In this document: positions 43,830 through 54,500 of the stretch, piece by piece
How the letters are laid out: the number at the start of each line of letters is the position of its first letter
Numbering within the stretch: position 1 is the stretch's first letter
Assembly (NCBI GenBank): GCA_009746045.1
Contig: RPFO01000392.1
Span: 920,627 to 984,626, forward strand
Direction of reading: 5' to 3'
Length of the DNA stretch: 64,000 bases
Origin: Mesostigma viride
Taxonomy: Eukaryota > Streptophyta > Mesostigmatophyceae > Mesostigmatales > Mesostigmataceae
Program-made: the position numbers and the translations under genes
Notes under the pieces: model-generated
What the model saw: only the letters and a program-made list of their open reading frames with translations
What the model was told of the DNA's origin: nothing
Database searches by the model: none

Positions 43830-44289
43830 TTGAGAAGCAACAGAGAAGGGGGGGGGAAGGGAAGGAACGGAGAGGGGTAAGAGAAGGGGTTGTTGGGAGG
43901 GCGCGCGCATTGCTGTCTGCACGTCCTCGGGTTTGCGTCCTATGCTCACGCGCCAAGTGGGTGGCCCGCCGGATAGTGCTCAAAATATGTATATATTTCA
44001 ATACTTCTATGTATGCTATATATATCACAAGTATATCTTACAATATATATAGCACCCACCGTTCCATGCATACCTTGTCTGCAATTGTGCGTGTCGGCGG
44101 CATCACACAAGTGCCAGTGCACGCCAACACGCACATTGCCCGCTCCCAGTCAGGGAACGCGCGCTCCCACCACAGATTGGCCAACACCCATATACACATT
44201 CCAGCACCGAATATTGTTTTCAGCACCCACGCACAGGCACCAGCAGCCATCACAGTTGCAAGCGTTCACGTACGGACGCCAGCACCCAC
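43830..44289. other. region between purine tract and last recognised channel exon
   Basis: AT-rich stretch with ATATAT at 43980-44050, then ACGC/CACC-rich sequence with GCACCCACGC-type words. No exon is supported. Probably channel intron. Confidence 0.4.
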
Positions 44290-47200
44290 CTCGCGCAGCC
44301 GCACCATCATCATGCCCAGGAACTGGGGGCTGCATCTCCCAAACAAGAAGGAGGCCTTGGACAGCAGCTGCTGGTACTGGAAGCGGGCCACCCGGGTCAA
44401 TATCGTGCTGGGGAGCCCCTTGACAACGCTCGCGTGCTGCTCGCCGTTCTTGTGATACTGTTGCACGTCGCGATGGGGTGAAACAGCATTGCAGACAGTG
44501 TCATTGGTCCACTGGGTACTGTTGTTGCTGCTATGGGGTTCATGGCTACCTGGTGTGCTGCTCGCTGTTCTTGTAATACAGTTGGACTTTTTGCGACCGG
44601 GGGGGCAGCGTTAGAAGTATACAGAGCGACCGACAATCACGTGGTGGCGTCGGGCGTTCTTTACTCTTTGCTCACTATTCAGGTGTTGCTCGCTATTCAT
44701 GTGGTAGTGGCGCCCATCACAACAGGTGAAGCGATGGAGAAATACTAGGAGGCCACTGGGTATGGTTGTTCGTGGCTAACTTGGACGCTCTTGTCACTCT
44801 TTTGTTAGTGTCGGATGTCACAGTAAGCACAGTAGCTATTTCAATACTACTAAACGTCACATTATCCATGGCAGTGGGTGCACTGGCCTTTACTGGGGCG
44901 ACGATCCTGTTATCTCTTCCTTCCTTCACTTCCCAGCACACCCACCTGGAACTCGAAGTACCGCGACACGCTGTCCCTGAGCCGCTGCGGTAACTGCCGC
45001 GTGTGACAGTAGTGATCCACCGCACGCATGCGCATGCGGTGAGCCTCCTCGTGGGGGTCCTTCTTGACCAGGTAGTGGAAGATGGTACCCAGGATGTAAC
45101 TGTACAGGACGACCTGCAGGAAGATGACAATGATGCTGCAAAGGCGGTTGCAAGAACAAAAAAGAGAGAGAGGGAAAACGAAAAAAGGAACAAAAATGAG
45201 TTGGCTGCCAGAATTAAAAGATAGGATGTGGCAGTGGGGTGCAGCGGGTGGATTAAGGAGAGGGGGAAGGGGAGGGAAGAGGGAGAAGAGGAGACGGGGA
45301 GGGGTGTGGGGTGGGTAAGAGTGGACAGGGGGAAAATGCATAGAGTGGACATGTTACCATCAGAAAAAAATCACGTTACGTCACCTTACTCTCAGGAGAA
45401 TAATTCAGCTCAGAATGGACATGTTACCATCAGAAAACTGCTCAATGCGAAGTAGTTAGTGACTATCTGCAAATTATAGGACGGCCAATTATAGAATGGG
45501 CATGCACCTATCAGTAAACATTGCTATCCTCATACTAGCGAAAGGTAATGATGCACCAAGCGCCAGACCGAAGCATAGCATGCAGTATGGTGTTTATCAT
45601 ACAGAGTGTAGGTTAGTAACGCATGACCAGATGATGGCATGCAGTATGGTGTTTATCATACAGAGTGTAGGCCAGTAATGCATGACCAGGTGATGGCATG
45701 CAGTATGGTCTTTATCATACAGAGTGTAGGCTAGTAATGCATGACCAGATGATGGCATGCAGTATGGTCTTTATCATACAGAGTGTAGGCTAGTAATGCA
45801 TGACCAGATGATAGCATAGCGTACTACTGTTGTATATATACATATCTTATATACATAGTGTAGGATAATAATGCACAACCAGATGACAGCATAACTGGCG
45901 AGCGCACTCTTGATCCACTCGGTCTGCTCACCCGAGGACATCAAATAGAACAAACATGTAGACATCCAATCCTTTGAACAGACTGCATCCTGGACGCGTT
46001 ATCTGGCGTGCAAATCAACCCACTCGGTGTGCACACCCATGTTCATGGACACTGTAAAGTGTATCCACATGACACTTCTTGAAAAATAAGTAGACGCGTT
46101 TTCTGGCGAGTAACTTGATCCCCTCCTGGACACCGATGTAATGAATACAGCACCATTATTGCAGATGCGATTGACAGATAAGAGGGCAGTACCTTGCGAG
46201 CATCTCGACCCACTCGGTATGCACGATGATCTCGAACCCGAGGTTGCTGACTGCGTTGAAGCCCTTGTAGATGATGAGGACGTACTTCTCCAAGTTATCT
46301 GCAGTGTCCTCCTCATACCCGGTCCGGCCGATGCGCTCCCATTGGCCGATCCATGTGCTACGATTGAAGCCGTTCAGCCGCGCCAGCAGGTAGTAGAGGC
46401 AGCCGACCCAGTGGGCCGCGCCTGCCGTGGGGGAAGGCAGGGCGTGCAGGAGATGTCTAAAAATATATCAGCAATGCTGTGGAGAATACTCGAAAACTCC
46501 TAGAGCTGTTTAATTTGAAATTTTCGAGTGGGCCGCTCGCATCTTGAATGAGGTAGAAAACTGATACATTGACATATATTTTGATAATATGCGACTATGC
46601 GTGAAAGCTTGCACGCATGCAAGAAGGCATGTCATGGCAGGAAGATGCTTGGGGGGCACCTAGGCTGCTGTCTTAGCCTTCAATTTTCTTCTGGCCCCTA
46701 GGGTCTAGAAGGTACCTTTACCAGCCTCAGACACTTTGGGTGGTTATGATTGACTACAGGAAAATTTATACAAGGGCAGCAACATAGCGACGGTAGTAGT
46801 GAGAGCAGAACATGGCACATAGCGAAAATTCCCTTAACTGTGGAAGCCCATGCAGGCTTCCATGTATCTCTCAGTTCCCCTACCCGTTCTGCTGTACTGT
46901 GGCGGGCATTGGTAAAGACATGCATAACCCGAGGAGGAGGAGGAGGAGGAGGAGGAGGAGGAGGAGGAGGAGGAGGAGGAGGAGGAGGAGGAGGAGGAGG
47001 AGGAGGAGGAGGAGGAGGAGGAGGAGGAGGAGGAGGAGGAGGAGGAGGAGGAGGAGGAGGAGGAGGAGGAGGAGGAGGAGGAGGAGGAGGAGGAGGAGGA
47101 GGAGGAGGAGGAGGAGGAGGAGGAGGAGGAGGTAAAAACAGAAACCCTAACTGCTACTTAACCATCGGTTGAGACTTGGGTAAACCCATGCTGTTCACAA

Positions 47201-50200
47201 CCCCCCAGCTGTTATTAATGGTCTAACGAACTAGTTAACGTTGGGGTGGCCGAGTAGCCAATGTCCCGGGGGCGTGTCTGTAAAAGCTGATATCCGGGGA
47301 GGTATGAAGATATACTATGATATGAGACTATACGAGATAAAACTACTACTACTACTATGTAAATAGCTTACTTCATGGGGTTTCTCATGCAGCGGTGGGT
47401 GTCATGGAACCACGCCTTAGTTAACGCAGTCATGGAGGGGTGCCTGAGTAGTCAACATCATGGACAACTGCATGATAAGCTGCTTACACTAGCAGATATG
47501 ACATAAAGACATCCCCTTCCCCTTTCATGTGTGTGCAACATGACGGACAGGGCTCGCCTGGCAAAGCTAGAGCATGGAGCCCACTGGTCACTATGCTGGC
47601 TACTATAACTGTTGGGCGGTTGCCGTGCAAAGCCGTAGTGCATCGCCACCGATCGGTGTGGTGCTCATCGCGATCGCGTACCGTAGACGAGCAGCGTGAA
47701 CTTGTAGAGTGCCAGGTGGCGCACCTGCGGGGAGGCAATGCAAGGATGGAGGCCGAAGGTACGGCGGGGGGCATCAAAGTGAGGGCTAAATAGATAGGAG
47801 GGGGGGGCATTAACATGGGGCTTAATCAGGAGGGGGCCTTTCACAGGGGGCTAAGTCAGGGGGAGCATTGAACAGGGGGCTACATCAGGGGGCGGGGGGG
47901 GGGGCATGGACAGGTGAGCAGGCCATGGTTTGAAGTGGGAACGTGACAAAAAAGCTAGGATCGTTAGATAAGAGGTGAGCTTCTTTTTGCTCACAGAGGC
48001 GAATCAAAGGATGTGGACAAGGCTATTGCAATTCATGAACGAACTGTGGTGCTGTAAAAAAGACTAAATGTAGGTGATTTGTGCATCCTCTAAGGCTTTC
48101 TTGGATGTGTCATGCAGGGTTTATGAATAAACAGATTAAGAGATGTGGATGGTACAGCACAATGAGGACGATCAAAGCAGTCATCATAAAAATAATAGCT
48201 AACCTAGCGTGCCAAGTTGCTTGCTGCAGTTGATGTCTTTGCATCCGAGACGACCCGTGCTCCGCCACATGCTGCCTACATACCACGGAGACAACCAGGC
48301 AAATAGTCACATTCAGCATGGACGTCACAGTCCATCGCACGGGGGCATACCAACACCGCTTGGATACCCTGCACATAGTCTATACACAGACTAGTTTATA
48401 TTGCTCACATGCAAACGAGTATTCATAGCCAGAATGATCGCCCATAGAGCCCATACATAGAGAAATCCAGCCCATATATAGCACACAAGTAGCCTGCGTG
48501 TGCTTCTATATGTTTGCACTCACATTGACGTGGACATCACGCTCCATCATGCGGAAGAAGCCTGCGCGAACGGCACGACGAAAACCAAGGGAGTTGGAAC
48601 AGGAGCAGGAAGATGCATGAGATATAGAGAAGGGCTGTGAGGAAGGGATAAGTGGAATAGGAGCAGGCAGATACAAAATACATAGGGAATAGGATGGAGG
48701 GATATGTTAATTCCTTGATATTTCATAATAAACGAACGCAGTTTCCCACCTCGCAGCTGGTATAGTACGGCACAGGCCCCTACCTTTGCTATCTACTAAT
48801 CATTCGTCTACCTTGCAGCTGGATTCGTTCCATGAAGGTCCCTACCTTTTCTATCTATAATAATAAGCGGTCTACCATGCAGCTGGCTTAGTACCACCCA
48901 GGTTCCTATCATTGCAGGCATACCAACAACTTCCGAGCCTCGTCGTCAGCCGGATGATCCATCGCACGCCTTTTATTGCCGGCACATGATCAACGAGCAG
49001 GCCTCGTACCTTGCAGGCGGATGATCCGGGACAGCCGCGGCAGGGTGATCAGGGTGTACGCCAGGGGCCCCACGCCAGCGGCATACGCGATGTACATGGG
49101 GACGAGGGCCAGCATGTCGGCGTAGAACTGGCCCCGGATGCGGTTTGCTGAGATCCACTCGACCGAGGGTGCCATATACCGCCGGCTGCCAGGTGTCGTG
49201 CCAGGACAGATTGAAAAAGAGATAGGGGCCAGATCCAAGACATGTCAGGAAAGTGGGAAGTCATCCCTCAAAAGGACCCAAAACAGGTCCATTGGGATGG
49301 TATGAGGAGCTTGCTTGACTTAGTATGGTGAGAGTGCTTGGCACAGAGAGTGGAGGGTGATTTGGATCATTAGTGGAGGGTGCGTAAGATAGTTAGTGCA
49401 GGATGCTTGGGATAGTAAGTGGAGAGTGCTTGGGATAGTGACAAACGCTAGACCTTTCCACCAAAACTTTGCACAAAACCTTTGCACGAATAGATGACCT
49501 CAGCCAGCACCGCCGACGACATCACCCCACTTACCAGATACCTCTTTGAATTCTTCGTGAGCACTCGCCCCATGTCTCTGAGAATAGTAGAATAAAAATT
49601 TGGCGTACACCATATTTCCCTTGATTCCATTCTCCCTTATTCTAATTAGCGCTTGCCCTATGTCTCCGGAAACCTACCAAACATCACTCACCAGATGTCC
49701 CTGTGCTTGTTCATGAGCACGCCAAACTCGTTGTAGTAGGCCGTGTTGCACAGGATGAGCATGTCCACCAAGAACAGCGCATCGACCGCCGCCTCAATCG
49801 GCATGGACGTGGACGCGTAGCGACCGAGCGCCACGCGGAAGGGGAACGCCTGCGCGACGCCAGGTGGCAGGTGACAGGTGGCAGGTGGTGGGTGGCAGGT
49901 GACAGATGTCAGCAAACGGGCGCGGTGGTGCCATCAGCAGCGCCGTGAAGTCATGGGTGCTTAGGCTTGGGGTTGTCTATCCCTGCGCCACAGGGGTCAT
50001 ATTCTTCACTAGCTCTAGGCAGTCATGGTTATCCCTTGGGAAGGGATGGCAGTAGGTAGTTTCCATTCCATTAGTTGAACTCAAGCTCGTAGCTGAGTAA
50101 CCTACACCTTGGCAAGGCAAGGCACGGGGGTTGAGCTGTGAAAATGTTGACGGGGTGCCGATGAAGGACCCATGGGGTTTACTTCATGGTGATGTCGTCA

Positions 50201-51474
50201 GCAGAAAGTTGCAGCAAGTCCAAGTGGCGATAGAATAAATTAGACACATCAACAATAAATACCGGAGCCGTGACTGGGTGGCAACCGAGTCCATGGGCAC
50301 AACGATGCTGTCCACGCTCCATGCCGTGCGGTAATATCGTCACTAGGGCACTTACTATTACTAGGCTTCACGAGGGTTACTAATACTGGGCTTGAGATCC
50401 CTCTTGACAAGGTGAGACGCCTTGAGGAGTGAGATCCCTCGTGTGAAGGGTGTAAGCGGGTTGGGTTGTGAAAACGTTGGTCGAGTTTCCGATGGCTCCA
50501 TTACAAGCCCTGCGGCAGTACGCGCAAGCCACCTGCCCCCGTCAGGTGCTACGTAAACCCCGTGTCCTGACCGAAGACGATTATTGGTAAGAACATCTAG
50601 TCTAGCTTGTTCCTCTCTGAGGAGGAACTGGAATGTGGTTGCGTTGAGTATGGCAGTAGTTACGAAAGTAGTCGTTAACCCAAACATAGCATATAATGTT
50701 CAGAGAAAAAACAAAGTAGTTAGGTTAGTATTCTCAGAGCATCCTCTGGGCGGACTACACCATGGTTGCCTGCGCGGTGCAGTTAACTCATGGCCATGGT
50801 AGACGCCACCAGGTCTCGTGGGGACATTGTCTCCCAAGGTGTCCGGAGGTAAAGGATTTCTTTCAAGGTGTGGGGGGGTAGGGATGCTGCCCCATTATGA
50901 GGTCTCTGATGGCACTGTGACTTGTGCAGCGAAGTTATTATGAATTGAATAGTTGACGATATCATCATATGCGGGAAAGCTACTCATCATTGACTCCCTC
51001 CCTTTATTCAGAATGTCATGGCCCTCATGACCACAGCACAAGTATGTAAACAAGTTGTAAGGAGGCCGCAGCAACTTGACTCAAGGTTGACATAGTAACG
51101 CCTTGCCCTCTAGCATGCTATGTGGCTCTCCCAATGGAGGTGCGTGAATGAATAACAGCATGCCATGTGGCATACGGCACGGCACTTACCCACGTCTCGT
51201 GTGTCAGCATCAGCAGCACGAACATCGACCAGCGCTTGGCGAACGGGGAATCCTGAGGGATGTGACAGGCATGATTAAGTCGTGGGGGTGCCAGGTGTGA
51301 CAATGATGATCAGGAGAAGGAGGAGGAGGAGGAGGAGGAGGAGGAGGAGGAGGGAGGAGGAGGAGGAGGAGGAGGAGGAGGAGGAGGAGGAGGAGGAGGA
51401 GGAGGAGGAGGAGGAGGAGGAGGAGGAGGAGGAGGAGGAGGAGGAGGAGGAGGAGGAGGAGAAGGAGGGGGGGG

Positions 51475-51509
<35 letters not shown>

Positions 51510-51528
51510 GAGAAGGAGGGGGGGGGGG

Positions 51529-51563
<35 letters not shown>

Positions 51564-54500
51564 GAGGAGGAGGAGGAGGAGGAGGAGGAGGAGGAGGAGG
51601 AGGAGGAGAGGAGGAGGAGGAGGAGGAGGAGGAGAGGAGGAGGAGGAGGAGGAGGAGGAGGAGGAGGAGGAGGAGGAGGAGGAGGAGGAGGAGGGGGGAG
51701 GGGGGGGGGGGGGGGGTAAGAGGAGGAGGAGGGGTCACCGGAGGTATGCGTAGGACTTCAAACAACCATAGCCAAGTACTATTTGCTATTACATTTCCCT
51801 TGTTCATGTTACTATCACCATATTGGGTATAACCTGCCATTACTCCTTATTATTAGCGCACGTGACCGCATCGCGCGGGTACCAATAAAGAGACTTTTAC
51901 ACCCTTCACACCCGAGATAGCAAATATACACCAGTGCAGCTAACGGTCCGAATCCCCCCCCACCTTAGCAGAAACACTGGTACACACTAGATAACGCCCA
52001 TGGGGAAATCAATCAGATCGCACGACCGCGTTCCGCGGGGGTACAAATAGAGGAACCATCAACACCCTGTACACATCGGAAAGGAGGGAGGGCGCCCTCT
52101 TAGTAGCTCGCTAGCCACGGGGTACAAAGTTTTGAGTACACTAGGAACTCGGCTTTGAGAATGGGTGAGAAATGGTGAGAAAAAGGGTGAGAAAGGTGAG
52201 AAAAAGGGTGAGAAATGGGTGAGAATGGGTGAGAAAGGTGAGAAAAAAGGGTGAGAATGGGGTGAGAATGGGTGAGAAAACACGTTTCTCACCCGGGTGA
52301 GATTGCCCCAAAAAGGTGAAAAAAGGGGAAAAACGTGAGAAAAATCTCAAAAAACAGGACGTGAGATAAGTGAGAAAAACGGGAGGTGTGAAACGTGAGA
52401 AAAGTGAGAAAATCAGGACGTGAGAAAAGTGAGAAAAGTGAGAAAAACAGGACGTGAGAAAAGTGAGAAAAGTGAGAAAACACAGCGCTGAAAAACACAC
52501 CCATAATGCAATATGCTGGCAGCAGACACATGCATGCAGTGCCAGTAACAACCGCTGTTCAAAACAGCACGAACAATAATGATTTTTTCATTAAATGTTT
52601 GAATAATTTTAATGTTTACAGCTGCAAGAACCCATTGATTCAACTATTCAACACTGTTATGGCGTTATGTACATCTTCGGCATTCAAATATGCCTTTTCA
52701 ACACAGTCTGTTATGGCGTTATGACATCTTCGGCATTCAATGCCTGTTCAACACAGTCTGTTATGGCGTTATGACATCTTCCGCATTCAATGCCTATCAT
52801 CAAATACTATATGGTAGCTAGCTAACAAAGCGGGCCGGTCGACAGGGCGTCACATGCTGACTTGAAAGTGGAACCGCTTGCATTTTACTCTCGTGGTCCC
52901 TGCAAGAAATAAAGCAAACCGACACAATATACGCAAGAGGAAAAGAAATCAGATCCTTGACATAGATGTAAGCGTTCTACAAGGAAGAGCTCACCAGCAC
53001 CTAACGGTCCATGCAGCAAATGTGTAGAACCCAACACTCACTCTTATGGCAAAGCAGCCCCATGTGGCAAGGCAGCACCATACACATGAATCACACCATG
53101 CGCCAGATGTCACACGAGCAAGGCACAACGTTGTCGTCGGATCAGAAAGCAACAAGCGTGAAAACGCTAGCGGCCCAAATCTGAGATTCCGCGGAACACA
53201 GAAAATAAGAAAGCTCAGAAGCTACCAGCAAGGGATCGAACATATGACCTTTGGCATGATTTCGCGGCTGTGTGAGTCTCCTGATCCGAAGGCATCTCAC
53301 GTAATGAACGTTTCGAAACAGCCAAACTGCGGAAAATCTCTTACCGGAGAGAGTTGCCAATATCAAGGAGACAACCAGCGCAGGCCAGAAATCGGGAGAA
53401 TCCGGACCATGGTAGCTCGAGCCTGCCGTTATCTTGTCCGCGTTTTCGAGTCGTGCAGGATTATGAATATGAATGGAGATGGAAATGTGTAGCCTTGTGC
53501 ATTGAAATTACGGCTGGCTGACGTGAAGAGCGACTACATGACCTACTCGGTGGGTCCGGAAACGGCTTGCTTGATTGTGTTTCATCGTGGGCAACGAGTC
53601 CAACAACTACTTTCTCTGGGCGGCAAACTGCGGCAAATTGAACGCAAACCTCATCATGAAATCTTGACCGTCGAAATGTAACAATCCGACGACGTATGCA
53701 GTATGCCGCGTTATTTTCTGTTGCGGGAGAGCCGTTGGGCCGGTTCCCGACGCGGGCGACCAGTGGTTTGCGTTAAGTTAACTTAGCTGAAGTTCCCCAA
53801 GCCGCATGATGGCTCTCATCGACGGCCTCAGTCTATTGACGCGTCGGCCCGATTTTGGCGGCACCCAATTTGACCCCAACGGCACCTACCGACAAAGGGC
53901 ATACGTACGTTTCACGCGCACCACGACCTTCGAGCTCTGCTATGGCGGTGGTGCCGTGGGGCCCGCATCAGACTGCGGGCCCTTATCTGCTTTGGCGGTG
54001 CTGCCGTTGGGCCCGCATCAGAATTCAGGCCCTTTATGCATGCGGGCCATTAATGCATGTTACTTTTTTAGTCTTCTGCATACAAATATGAAGCAATGAG
54101 GTCGTGTCCTCTGGATTTTTGCACTGCAAATGGCATTTGCACCGTGTGCAGTTCCTGGACGTTTGGAAACATGCATGATGGCATGTGGCTAATGTAATGA
54201 CTGACTAGCTAGACCGTTTCAGTGGTTTTTCATTTGCGGGTATTTCCTCGTAAATGGTGGGAAAGCGATCGCAGCAATGGTTCTCACCACTAGACACTCC
54301 CGGCCAGTGAAGCTCGAAAAACACGCCCTGATCAAGCAAGCTGTTTCCGGCCCCACTGTATAGGTCATCTTACAGTCGCTCTTTGCGTAAGCCAGCCATA
54401 ATTTCAATGAACAAGGCTACACATTTGCATACTCTTTGCTTGGTTATCGGTGTGCCTTTGTTTGGATGCAGGGGGGATCGCTGTGCTGACACAACGCGCC

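Noticed and set aside
42143-44028. Very long frames (up to 591 codons) of Ser/Pro/Leu or Gly/Glu/Arg repeats
   Set aside because: Pure purine/pyrimidine sequence has few stop codons, so frames are open on both strands and several phases. There are no splice sites, domains or codon bias.
46750-47172. Poly-Gly and poly-Arg frames
   Set aside because: Direct translation of a (GGA)n microsatellite.
48284-48376. Alternative start of the S4-S5 linker exon at GGTATCC
   Set aside because: That frame loses the hydrophobic segment. The acceptor three codons later (CCAAG then CGGTGTTGG) keeps phase with both neighbours.
51282-51840. Poly-Glu/Gly and poly-Pro frames
   Set aside because: Translation of an (AGG)n tract lying in a channel intron.
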